A stretch of 11,359 bases of DNA from Verrucomicrobiaceae bacterium (GCA_021151605.1 JAGKWZ010000209.1:1-11359); one strand, 5' to 3'. Counted from the stretch's first letter, positions 1-6,638 are shown. Notes: generated by a model from the sequence alone, not told the origin. A program made the numbers and translations.

Positions 1-2
1 AC

Positions 3-554
3 CCTACCATCCCCCAAGCAGGCACCGAGATCGATGCGGTGCAGATGCGTGGCCAGCTCAATGGCCTCAAAGATCTCATCGATGCGGTGCCGACGATCAC
101 GTCGGCGCAAGTCAATGGTGTGAGCACCCTTCCGCCGGGTGATCAGGCGACGGTTTCGGTGCAGATCGTGGGTGACGTGCTGTCTCTAACTTTCGCCATT
201 CCCCAAGGTTATGCCGGCCCCCAGGGCCCACCCTTTGCCAATGCGGTGGTGGATGGCGTCACGACACTGGCTTCAGGTAATCCAGCCACGGTGAGCGTGC
301 TCTTTGATGGGAGTTTGGTTCATTTCACCTTCGGCATCCCCCAGGGTGTGGAGGGTGGTTCCGGCCCGCAAGGTGAACCCGGCCCACCCGGTGAGGTGAC
401 CACAGCGGACCTGAATGCTGGGCTGGCAGCAGTGACCGACAACAGCAGCGCGAACAGCAATGCCGTAAGCACGCTGGACACGCCCTTCGCTGATCCCGAT
501 GCAGAGGCGCTGCGCGTGGCGTTTAATGGACTGGTGACGGCGCTGAGGAGGTAG
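3..554 (+). CDS. Collagen-like, tail-fibre-like repeat protein (5' end outside window)
   Basis: The reading frame is open to the left edge, so the gene probably starts upstream; a GTG at 39 is the first start codon inside the window but has no convincing ribosome site. Counting from that GTG, residues 18-65 and 66-118 are two copies of a module about 46 residues apart. Each copy has a short beta-rich stretch (QVNGVSTL / VVDGVTTL, then ATVSV, then LTFAIPQG / FTFGIPQG) followed by collagen-like Gly-X-Y triplets (GPQGPP; GPQGEPGPPG). The last 50 residues are hydrophilic and end with a short helix-like segment (EALRVAFNGLVTALRR). Such modules occur in phage-type tail fibres and bacterial collagen-like surface proteins, so a trimeric extracellular fibre is the best guess. 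No signal peptide or anchor can be judged without the N-terminus. The collagen-like repeat is certain; the biological role is open. Confidence 0.7.
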   Translation, partial: PTIPQAGTEIDAVQMRGQLNGLKDLIDAVPTITSAQVNGVSTLPPGDQATVSVQIVGDVLSLTFAIPQGYAGPQGPPFANAVVDGVTTLASGNPATVSVLFDGSLVHFTFGIPQGVEGGSGPQGEPGPPGEVTTADLNAGLAAVTDNSSANSNAVSTLDTPFADPDAEALRVAFNGLVTALRR

Positions 555-607
555 TTGAGCCCGCTTCGCGGGAGACTGGGAGACGCGCTGCGCGCGGAGA
601 GCGGTAG

Positions 608-672
608 AGTGATGCGGGCACTCCTGCCCGCAGTTCGGAGCCACCTTGGCGGGCAAGAGTGCCCGCATCACT
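608..672. repeat. Inverted repeat, 24-nt arms, 17-nt loop
   Basis: Left arm 608-631 and right arm 649-672 pair over 24 positions with one mismatch (624/656). The outer 16 bp (AGTGATGCGGGCACTC against GAGTGCCCGCATCACT) are perfect. The GC-rich core repeats the word TGCCCGC. It lies between genes, as REP-like dispersed palindromes do. No T-run follows on either strand, so it is not a typical intrinsic terminator. Confidence 0.75.
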
Positions 673-732
673 TTCAATGCCGCACCCTCGTAGCCCTCCA
701 TCATCCATCCTTCGAAGAACGCGCATGGATTT

Positions 733-800
733 GGGGTGCGTCTTGGCAGGGACGCTGGAATGGGACGGATGCTTCCAGCGTCCCTGCCGGGACGCCCACC
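733..800. repeat. Inverted repeat, 28-nt arms, 12-nt loop
   Basis: Arms 733-760 and 773-800. The inner 16 bp are perfect (GGCAGGGACGCTGGAA with TTCCAGCGTCCCTGCC). The outer 12 positions have four mismatches, of which some would be G-U pairs in RNA. The sequence differs from the inverted repeat at 608-672, so at least two palindrome families sit next to each other. No T-run follows. Confidence 0.75.
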
Positions 801-828
801 TCGGTTCGTGCGGTTTAATGATCGCCAT

Positions 829-867
829 CCGGTGGTTCTCGCTCGCCAAGCCTCGCTTCACCACCGG
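829..867. repeat. Short inverted repeat CCGGTGGT/ACCACCGG
   Basis: A perfect 8-bp inverted repeat (829-836 and 860-867) flanks a 23-nt spacer that contains two similar words, GCTCGCC and CCTCGCTTC. It is the third palindrome in a row in this stretch and probably belongs to the same repeat cluster. It is weaker than the other two and could partly be chance. Confidence 0.45.
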
Positions 868-944
868 CTACCCTCCCCGGATGCCTCCGGCACCCATCAG
901 CAAACGCAGCCGCCCTACCATCAGCCGCCCTACCTCTGTCCTTG

Positions 945-1040
945 AAGACGCGCTGCGCGGGAGACTGCTTCGCGGGAGACTTGGAGACGGGGAGACGTGC
1001 TTCGCACGGAGACTGTTTCGCGGGAGACTTTGAGACTGGA
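945..1040. repeat. Degenerate array of GGAGACT-type units with mini-palindromes
   Basis: About six imperfect units of roughly 12-20 bp end in GGAGAC(T) or GAGACT. Several contain a small palindrome just before that word: CGCGCTGCGCG, GCTTCGC, GTGCTTCGCAC, TTTCGCGGG. Related copies lie at 560-597, right after the tail-fibre-like stop codon. The changing yet self-complementary stems suggest that the hairpin, not the exact sequence, is conserved. This is not a CRISPR: unit length and spacing are irregular and there are no spacers. Confidence 0.6.
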
Positions 1041-1044
1041 GTAT

Positions 1045-1109
1045 AACGAGCTTCCGAGTTCGTTTGCTGGGCTTGGGGAACCACTTGAGATCGAACTTGG
1101 AAGTTCGAT
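1045..1109 (-). terminator. Two hairpins downstream of the LamG gene, possible terminator
   Basis: A perfect 9-bp palindrome with a 2-nt centre (ATCGAACTT GG AAGTTCGAT, 1090-1109) begins directly next to the stop codon of the minus-strand LamG gene. A second hairpin with a similar core (AACGAGCT TCCG AGTTCGTT, 1045-1064, one wobble) follows about 25 bp further on. There is no T-run after either stem on the minus strand, so factor-independent termination is uncertain. RNA 3'-end protection or simple repeat accretion are alternatives. Confidence 0.4.
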
Positions 1110-1796
1110 TTACGGCTGGAGTTGCTGGACTTCGGCGGGGGTGAGGGGGCGGTCGAAGATGGCGATCTCATCGAGGCGGCCTTCCCAGCTCGAATCGTCG
1201 TCGCTGCGGGAGCCGAAGAAGATGGAGGGGATCTGGCTGGCACTGGCCGAGCCTTCGATCTCCAGCTTGCCATTCAGATAGACGAGCACCTTGTCGCCAT
1301 CGCGCACGAGGACCACATGCTGCCAGGTCCAGCGTGGGATCTCGGTGGTTCCTGTCAGTGGTGTTTCGGCTTCGAAAAGCAGCCGACCTTCGCGGTTCAG
1401 GCCCAGGTGTTCGCCGTAGGCGCTGACGCCGTGTTGATGATCCCGGGAGTAAAACCAGCCGGTGATGTCACGGGCTCCGGTGGGCATGCCATTCCAGAGC
1501 CAGAGGGAAACGGAGTGGGCGGCGCCGATGCCTGACATCTCGGAGGAAAGCCTGCCGCTGACGAAGTGCGGCGCGCGGTTCACTTCACCCGCGCAGAACT
1601 TCGCCGAATGCGGGCCGTCGAGATAATAGGCCACGCCTCCTTCATAGGCGGCATGGCGATGGTGGCCGCTCTCGTCCTTTGCCAGCGGGCCGGTGAATTC
1701 ATTCATGCGCCACCACATCGCCGGTTTCAGACGGGCGATGGCTTTCGTAGCAGGGCCGGCGCTGAGGCCATAAGGCCTGCGCGGAGCGGCGCTCAC
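1110..1796 (-). CDS. LamG (concanavalin A-like) domain protein, likely detached C-terminal part of the ceramidase-like gene
   Basis: Read from a GTG at 1796 the product is 228 residues. It has the jelly-roll pattern of LamG/concanavalin A-like domains: AHSVSLWLWN, WTWQHVVLVRDGDKVLVYLNG (positions about 170-190), then GRLDEIAIFDRPLTPAEVQQL at the C-terminus. Such domains bind carbohydrate or protein outside the cell, but no signal peptide is present here. The GTG overlaps the stop codon of the ceramidase-like gene (GTGA). The LamG frame also stays meaningful upstream of that GTG, reading TQAAVSLLETV before SAAPRRPYG. In related Verrucomicrobia and Planctomycetes, as I recall, ceramidase-like and LamG parts form one polypeptide. 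I therefore infer that this is the C-terminal remnant of a broken gene, not an independent protein. Coupled translation through the GTGA overlap remains possible. Confidence 0.7.
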   Translation of the reverse strand: MSAAPRRPYGLSAGPATKAIARLKPAMWWRMNEFTGPLAKDESGHHRHAAYEGGVAYYLDGPHSAKFCAGEVNRAPHFVSGRLSSEMSGIGAAHSVSLWLWNGMPTGARDITGWFYSRDHQHGVSAYGEHLGLNREGRLLFEAETPLTGTTEIPRWTWQHVVLVRDGDKVLVYLNGKLEIEGSASASQIPSIFFGSRSDDDSSWEGRLDEIAIFDRPLTPAEVQQLQP

Positions 1797-3013
1797 GGTT
1801 TCCAGCAGGGAGACTGCGGCCTGGGTGCGTAGGTTTCGTTCGGCGTGGTGGCGATGCCGATGTCCCCGATGCGCAGGGCCTGCACGACGATCTCGGTTTG
1901 CTGCCGCTCATGCAGGATCACCTGCTCGCGGGCATAGACCTCTGTCGTCGTCTTGGCCAGACGGTCACCCATCTCTGCCATGATGCGCTGCGCCCACTCG
2001 AGACGCTGTTTGTCTGGCACGCGATACTTCAAAGTCATGCGCTGCTCCGCCATGGCGATGTCTGAGTCTTCGCGATACTGGATCGTGGCATAAGCCTTCA
2101 TGGCGATGTCCAGCAGGCCGCTGGTGTATTCATCGATGGTCGGTTTCGGGCGGTCCTTTTCCGGCACTTTGTAGTCCACGCGATAGATGTCGCCACTGCA
2201 TCCATGAGACATGATGCCGACCATCCTGCCCTGCGGATCGATGCGCTGTTTCAGACCTTCGGAGAAGAGCCCGAAGTAGTCGGCGCTGATGTCTTTATCA
2301 CCAAAATAATGCATGGAGAAATTGGCCAGCACCGCGACCGGCTGGCCGTCCTTGGTTTGGATGGAGATGAGGGAGAGATCGGGATCTTCCGGGCCGGACT
2401 CACCAACGGCGTCATCCCACAGACGGCCCGCGTGCATGTTTGCCCGCACGCTCATATTGCCAAAGGGATCTTCCGCCAGCTTGTCGGGTCGGCGAATCCA
2501 CTGACGCAGGGCGGTGAACTCGGCGGCATCGGCCTTGGCAAAGCCGATCTTTGCCGGTGCCCGTGCGGCCTGAGCTGCGGCGATGGCCTCCACCAGTTTC
2601 TCTTTGAGAAAAGGCACATAGGCTGGGTCTGGATCCGTGCCGAGGCAGCCCATGGAGGCCGGCGCGGAATGCGCGTGCGTGGCTGAGATGAGCATCTTGT
2701 CCACGGGGATGCCGGTCTTCTTGGCAGCCATGGCCTTGGCATCATCGAGGAACTCGCGGCTCATCATGCAACTGTCTGCCACGACGATGGCGACCTGGGT
2801 CTTGGCATCGCTGATGACGATGGCCCGGGCATGGATGGGCGTCTTGATCTTGTCCACGTAGCGGCTCATCATGCCGCCATTCACCAGCACCGGCAGCTTC
2901 GGCGGGGAGATGTCGATGACGGCCGACCCGGCTTGGAATTCCGCGTGCAGAGGCGCTGCCGTGAGTGCAGCCAGGATCGGGAGAAGGGTGAGGCGAATCA
3001 TGGGCAGGCTCAT
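1793..3013 (-). CDS. Secreted neutral/alkaline ceramidase-like protein, truncated by deletion and frameshift
   Basis: The 406-residue product begins with a signal peptide (hydrophobic core LTLLPILAALTAAPLHA, cleavage likely after about residue 24). The neutral/alkaline non-lysosomal ceramidase-like family is indicated by ISATHAHSAPAS (109-120, zinc-site type His), NFSMHYFG (231-238, second His) and SHGCSGDIYRVDY (269-281, nucleophile-Ser region). PNETY (391-395) probably carries the metal-binding Glu. After NETYA the family normally continues with a segment that includes a Gly-Tyr-rich metal-site loop. Here the frame gives only PRPQSPCWKP and stops, so that segment is missing. Activity on amide-linked lipids is therefore doubtful, and true ceramide cleavage is unproven for this environmental subfamily. 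ATG at 3013 overlaps the end of a possible upstream frame (ATGA); an ATG at 3001 would also give a good signal peptide. No SD sequence precedes either. Confidence 0.75.
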   Translation of the reverse strand: MSLPMIRLTLLPILAALTAAPLHAEFQAGSAVIDISPPKLPVLVNGGMMSRYVDKIKTPIHARAIVISDAKTQVAIVVADSCMMSREFLDDAKAMAAKKTGIPVDKMLISATHAHSAPASMGCLGTDPDPAYVPFLKEKLVEAIAAAQAARAPAKIGFAKADAAEFTALRQWIRRPDKLAEDPFGNMSVRANMHAGRLWDDAVGESGPEDPDLSLISIQTKDGQPVAVLANFSMHYFGDKDISADYFGLFSEGLKQRIDPQGRMVGIMSHGCSGDIYRVDYKVPEKDRPKPTIDEYTSGLLDIAMKAYATIQYREDSDIAMAEQRMTLKYRVPDKQRLEWAQRIMAEMGDRLAKTTTEVYAREQVILHERQQTEIVVQALRIGDIGIATTPNETYAPRPQSPCWKP

Positions 3014-3047
3014 ACGCTGCCCACTGAAACGCTCTTCCCTGCCAATC

Positions 3048-3209
3048 TCAGGACTTTGCCGGTGGCGGTTCTGACCCAGGCTTTTTGACAGGCTGGGGGA
3101 ACTTGGGTGGCGGGATGAAGCCCGCCTTTCCCTGGTCTCCCCAGCGTGCGCCGGATGATCCGCCTTTGAAGGGACGTGGGGAACGATTGCTCTGCTTCTG
3201 ACTCCGCAT
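3048..3209 (-). CDS. Small basic Pro-rich hypothetical protein (53 aa, possibly longer by frameshift)
   Basis: An ATG at 3209, 26 nt after the ThuA stop codon, opens a 53-residue frame ending with TGA at 3048-3050. The product is strongly basic (about 11 Lys/Arg against 2 Asp/Glu), rich in Ser, Gly and Pro, and contains GFIPPPKFPQPVKK. Codon third positions look like those of neighbouring genes. I know no family for it. A -1 shift at the AAAAAG run (complement of 3081-3086) would continue as AWVRTATGKVLRLAG and end in a TGA that overlaps the ceramidase ATG (ATGA), giving 66 residues. That clean junction hints that the longer form is the ancestral one. The basic charge would suit nucleic-acid or ribosome binding, but this is speculation. 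The ORF could also be chance. Confidence 0.4.
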   Translation of the reverse strand: MRSQKQSNRSPRPFKGGSSGARWGDQGKAGFIPPPKFPQPVKKPGSEPPPAKS

Positions 3210-3235
3210 GGTCGCGACTGGCTGTTGGCGTGGGT

Positions 3236-4042
3236 TTACTTCTGGCGGGCTTCGTAGCCAGCGACGGGTTTGCCATCTTCTCCCAGCTTATCACAGGCCC
3301 AGAGGAGGCCGCGAGCCACGAGGTCGAGGAAGACGGGGGCCTCCATGGTGCTGTTGTTATGGCCCATGGTGGTGCCGAAGACCTTGGCCTTGCCGTAGGT
3401 GTTTACCCAGATGAGGGCGTGATCCTTTTTTGTGTCCTCGCCGTAGGCCTTTGCCAGAGGGACGAAGTTTTCCCAGAGTTTTTCATTCTTGTAGAGCTCA
3501 TCCTTGGCATCCAGCCACTCTGCCGGGAAACCTTTCATCACGGGATGCTCGGGGGCGATGTTTTTCACGAGGAGGTCGCGGTTCTTTTCATGGCTCATGG
3601 AGGTCTGGCCGATGCATTTGCGCCATTCGTCCGTTTGGGCGGCGCGGTAGCTGTGGGTGGAGCAGTGGAGCATCACCGCTGGCACGCCGTTGTGATGAGC
3701 TTTGGCGATGCGCTCGACGAAGGCGACATCGGTGATTTTGCCGAAGCATTCGTTGTGAAGGACGACGTCGTAGCCCTTGGCCCAGTCTTCCTTTTCATAA
3801 ATGCTGACCCGGTGCTCGCGCTCGTCCTTACCTTTGGGGGCGTCTTCATGAACAATGGTGAACTCCACATTGGCGCGGGAGCTGAGGCCCTCTGCCAGGA
3901 TCATCTTCTGGTTGGCATAATCATGGCAGCAGCCGCCGGTGACCATGAGCACCTTCAGCGGGGCTGGCTTGGATGGGGTGGCCGCAAGGAGTGTCCAGGT
4001 GGCTAGGGCAAAGAGGCACAGAGGCAAGGCGAGGCGTTTCAT
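3236..4042 (-). CDS. Secreted ThuA-domain protein (class I glutamine amidotransferase-like fold)
   Basis: From ATG 4042 the product has 268 residues and starts with a signal peptide (MKRLALPLCLFALATWTLLA, then ATPS), which decides this start. A frame extension up to 4378 would run through the divergent promoter and antisense to the kinase. ThuA family marks are LKVLMVTGGCCHDY (29-42), GYDVVLHNECF (90-100), AVMLHCSTHSYR (122-133), DELYKNE (181-187), KVFGTTMGHN (220-229) and a C-terminal helix LVARGLLWACDKL. ThuA proteins are named for trehalose utilisation in rhizobia. In Planctomycetes and Verrucomicrobia they are abundant, usually secreted, and linked to sugar or glycoside turnover without a settled reaction. 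The gene is first in a minus-strand series with the small ORF and the ceramidase-like gene. No SD sequence is visible. A TTGACC about 60 bp upstream is a possible -35 but lacks a good -10. Confidence 0.85.
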   Translation of the reverse strand: MKRLALPLCLFALATWTLLAATPSKPAPLKVLMVTGGCCHDYANQKMILAEGLSSRANVEFTIVHEDAPKGKDEREHRVSIYEKEDWAKGYDVVLHNECFGKITDVAFVERIAKAHHNGVPAVMLHCSTHSYRAAQTDEWRKCIGQTSMSHEKNRDLLVKNIAPEHPVMKGFPAEWLDAKDELYKNEKLWENFVPLAKAYGEDTKKDHALIWVNTYGKAKVFGTTMGHNNSTMEAPVFLDLVARGLLWACDKLGEDGKPVAGYEARQK

Positions 4043-4202
4043 GGGTGGAGGTGGTCTTCGGGAGACTTGAGGTGAAATGAACGACGGGTCAACACGCTTC
4101 CTCGCAGTTGTGACGGCAGTCATTTGAGGGTGAGTGAATTTCAGTGGTAGCGCAGACGAGTGTTGTGTCCTTCTTTTGAAATGCGTATTCTGTGCGCGCT
4201 GA
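4043..4202. promoter_or_regulatory. Divergent intergenic region with a candidate kinase promoter
   Basis: This 160-bp region separates the divergent ThuA and kinase genes. For the kinase, TTGTGT (4163-4168) and TATTCT (4186-4191) are spaced by 17 bp and end 11 nt before the ATG at 4203. Transcription would begin only a few bases before the start codon, fitting the absence of an SD sequence. Matches to the sigma70 consensus are partial (3/6 and 4/6). No clear operator or shared palindrome is visible. Confidence 0.4.
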
Positions 4203-6638
4203 ATGACCTCCGACTCCCCTGCCCTGCCACTGCCTGACGCGATCGCGCCCGGGGCTGGCGTGCCAGTGGAGCCGGTCAATCCTTCGACGATGCTGGAATT
4301 GCCAGCGCCACCGGTGAAGCACAGTGTGTCCTCGAGGCAGAAAAACGGGCCGCCATCCCATCGTGATGACATCGTCATCTCCGACTACACCCTGATCCGC
4401 CGAATCGGCTCGGGGGCGTATGGGGAAGTCTGGCTGGCGCAGAGTGTGACGGGAGCCTACCGCGCGGTGAAGATCGTCTGGCGTGAGGACTTCGAACTGA
4501 CGCGCACCTTCCACCGTGAGTTTTTGGGCATCCAGCAGTTCGAGCCGATCTCACGCGGCCATCCCTGCCTCGTGCACATCCTTCACGTCGGCTGGAATGA
4601 GGCGCGCGGCTTTTACTACTGCGTGATGGAGCTGGCGGATGACGCCGATGAAGGGCCCAATTTCGAAAACTTGCAGACCTATGTGCCACGCACGCTGGGC
4701 ACTGACATGAAGAGCCATGGGAGGCTCGACCTGGTCTTTTGTCGCGACGCTGGCGTGTATCTGGCCGATGCGCTGCATTACATGCACAATCGCGGACTGA
4801 CGCATCGTGACATCAAGCCCTCGAACATCATTTTCTGCGGTGGCGTGTGTAAGCTGGCAGACATCGGCCTGGTGGCGGCTCTGGGTGAGCGAACCTTTGT
4901 CGGAACCGAGGGCTTCGTCCCGCCAGAAGGCCCGGGAACGCCGCAGGCGGACATCTACAGCCTGGGCAAGGTGCTCTATGAGATGAGCAGCGGTAAAGAC
5001 CGCATGGAGTTCCCAGAGGTGCCGACCAACCTGAGCGATGAAGAGTGGCCCTTCTGGATGGATCTGAACCGCGTGATCTGCAAAGCCTGCGCGCCAGATC
5101 TGAGCGAACGATTCCAGACGGCGGGCGACTTCGCCGAAGCGCTGCAACGAGTGGGTGAGAAGCGTGCCGAAAGCTTCTCACGCCGCTTTGCCCGTACAGC
5201 GATCTACACCTTCATCGGCTCCATGATCGCAGGCGGATTGCTTCATGCCGGGAAATACCAGCAGCACTGGGCCTATGACCTGCCGCTGCCGGTGAAGCCA
5301 GCGCCTGCACCCATCCAGCCTCAAAATGGAAAGCCCTGGCAGAACATCTACAGCCAGTGGTTTAGCTTCAAAAAAGACCGCCATGTGGCCGACCTGCCCG
5401 TGGAGGTGACGCAGTTTCGAACCTTTTTGGAAGCCACTTTGCGCGCAGCCGCCTTTGATGTGGTGCCTTTCACCACGCCTGAGAAGCGGGTGATCAACTG
5501 CGTCATGGTCCCCGCGACGGATGCGGATGCCTTCTGTGCCTGGATGACCTCACGAGACCGGCAAGTCGGCCGCCTGGACATCGACCACGAATATGCGTGG
5601 CAGCCAGCGAGCATCAAACTACCTGCAGGCATGATGCCAACGCCCGGCCGGCAGGCGCTGCGACCAGAAATCATCCCGGTGCACTACGGAAAGCTGAGCA
5701 TCGACAGCACCCCAGCCGGAGCCGAGGTCTATGATGGCGAACTGCGGGTGGGCCGCACGCCTCTGAAGCTGGACAAGACCCGGGCTGACAAATTCCAGTT
5801 CGAAGTGCGGCTCCCTGGTTACAAGAGTGAATTTGTGCGTGGCGCACTGAAAGAAGGCCAGGTCGTCAGCTTCAATCTCCGCCTGCGGGCCACGGGTGCC
5901 GTGGTCTTCAGCAAACCCTGGGAAAACAGCCTCGGCATCAAGCTCGTGCCGCTCGGCAAAGCCATGCTGGCTGCCACCGAAACGCGGCGGCGGGACTTCG
6001 CCGAATTTGCCCGCAGCTCCAATCTGCCCCCGATCACGAATCGGGATCTGGACAAAGCGCCCGAGCTGCCCGTCACCAATGTGACTCGCACCGAGGCCGA
6101 GCAGTTCTGCCGCTGGCTCACAGATCGCGAGCGCGCCAAAGGATTGCTGGAGCCAGATCAGGAGTATCGCCTGCCGACCGATGACGAATGGAGCATGGCC
6201 ACCAACCTCCCGCGTGAGATCGGAGCTACCGCCGAGCAGCGCAGCGGAGCGATTGGCGGCTTTTACCCCTGGGGCTTCACCTCCATACCACCTCCGAAGA
6301 CTGGCAACTTTGCGGACCTTTCCTCTGATCCCACCGGTAAAAAAGCCATCGCTGGCTACACGGACGGTCATGCCGGCCCTGCTCCAGTCGCCAGCTTCCG
6401 AATCGATCCACGCACGCAGATCCATGACCTCGCCGGCAATGTCTGGGAATGGGTCTCCGATACCTGGGCTGCTGATGCCAGCGAAGGCATCGTCCGAGGA
6501 GGTGCCTTCACCACCTTTGAATCCCGTGAGTTGCTCGCCTCCTACCGCCGCAAGGTAAAAATCACCGACCAGCTCTCCGATACCGGCTTCCGAATCCTGC
6601 TCGGCGTCGAAGGCCGCAAGGCGCGGGAGGAGGAGTGA
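4203..6638 (+). CDS. Membrane-anchored Ser/Thr protein kinase with PEGA and FGE-sulfatase-like domains
   Basis: 811 residues; ATG 4203 is fixed by an in-frame TGA directly before it. Residues 1-60 are a Pro-rich leader. Residues 61-320 form a Hanks-type kinase: Gly-loop GSGAYGEV (69-76), Lys90 in AVKIV, HRDIKPSN (201-208), DIG instead of DFG (220-222), PPE (240-242) in place of APE, and DIYSLGKVLYEM (250-261). All catalytic residues are present, so it is probably active. A single membrane segment lies at about 333-348. Outside the membrane come a degenerate copy of an FGE N-terminal half (about 378-478), a PEGA domain (about 495-562; GKLSIDSTPAGAEVYDGE) and a full FGE-sulfatase-like domain (about 570-800; EYRLPTDDEW, LAGNVWEWVSD, VRGGAF, DTGFRI). 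The paired cysteines of true FGE enzymes are absent from its C-terminal part, so it more likely senses or binds a ligand. The substrate is unknown. Confidence 0.9.
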   Translation: MTSDSPALPLPDAIAPGAGVPVEPVNPSTMLELPAPPVKHSVSSRQKNGPPSHRDDIVISDYTLIRRIGSGAYGEVWLAQSVTGAYRAVKIVWREDFELTRTFHREFLGIQQFEPISRGHPCLVHILHVGWNEARGFYYCVMELADDADEGPNFENLQTYVPRTLGTDMKSHGRLDLVFCRDAGVYLADALHYMHNRGLTHRDIKPSNIIFCGGVCKLADIGLVAALGERTFVGTEGFVPPEGPGTPQADIYSLGKVLYEMSSGKDRMEFPEVPTNLSDEEWPFWMDLNRVICKACAPDLSERFQTAGDFAEALQRVGEKRAESFSRRFARTAIYTFIGSMIAGGLLHAGKYQQHWAYDLPLPVKPAPAPIQPQNGKPWQNIYSQWFSFKKDRHVADLPVEVTQFRTFLEATLRAAAFDVVPFTTPEKRVINCVMVPATDADAFCAWMTSRDRQVGRLDIDHEYAWQPASIKLPAGMMPTPGRQALRPEIIPVHYGKLSIDSTPAGAEVYDGELRVGRTPLKLDKTRADKFQFEVRLPGYKSEFVRGALKEGQVVSFNLRLRATGAVVFSKPWENSLGIKLVPLGKAMLAATETRRRDFAEFARSSNLPPITNRDLDKAPELPVTNVTRTEAEQFCRWLTDRERAKGLLEPDQEYRLPTDDEWSMATNLPREIGATAEQRSGAIGGFYPWGFTSIPPPKTGNFADLSSDPTGKKAIAGYTDGHAGPAPVASFRIDPRTQIHDLAGNVWEWVSDTWAADASEGIVRGGAFTTFESRELLASYRRKVKITDQLSDTGFRILLGVEGRKAREEE

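Larger units (their letters stand above)
555..1109. other. Gene-free stretch filled with inverted and short repeats
   Basis: No convincing gene lies between the tail-fibre-like gene and the LamG gene. The open frames here run through palindromes and repeats and have no recognisable protein pattern. The stretch holds at least three long inverted repeats (608-672, 733-800, 829-867), a short hairpin (560-572), a 13-bp direct repeat (CAGCCGCCCTACC at 907-919 and 922-934), a degenerate short-repeat array (about 945-1040) and two hairpins near 1045-1109. The same unit, GCTTCGCGGGAGAC, occurs near both ends (563-576 and 967-980), so the repeats look like one accreted cluster of REP-like (repetitive extragenic palindromic) or miniature elements. 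Confidence 0.7.

Noticed and set aside
608..672. Intrinsic terminator of the tail-fibre-like gene
   Set aside because: The stem is strong but no T-run follows on either strand and it is more than 50 bp past the stop codon; it fits a dispersed palindrome better.
555..818. 87-residue plus-strand frame in the repeat cluster
   Set aside because: It reads straight through two palindromes and begins at the stop of the preceding gene; no protein-like pattern.
945..1040. CRISPR array
   Set aside because: Repeat units are short, imperfect and directly adjacent, with no unique spacers and no cas genes nearby.
3010..3294. 94-residue minus-strand frame
   Set aside because: Its N-terminal part overlaps the ThuA gene in another frame and has no coding character; only its last 23 residues may be real, as the frameshifted end of the small ORF.
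3176..4006. 276-residue plus-strand frame opposite the ThuA gene
   Set aside because: It is antisense to a clear ThuA domain; its composition (Gly, Val, Phe, His rich) is what reverse reading of GC-rich genes gives.
3236..4378. ThuA gene starting at 4378 (380 residues)
   Set aside because: The extra 112 residues run antisense to the kinase and through its promoter, and would hide a clear signal peptide that starts at 4042.
5619..6425. 268-residue minus-strand frame inside the kinase gene
   Set aside because: It is an antisense shadow of a well-supported coding region, with no recognisable motif.
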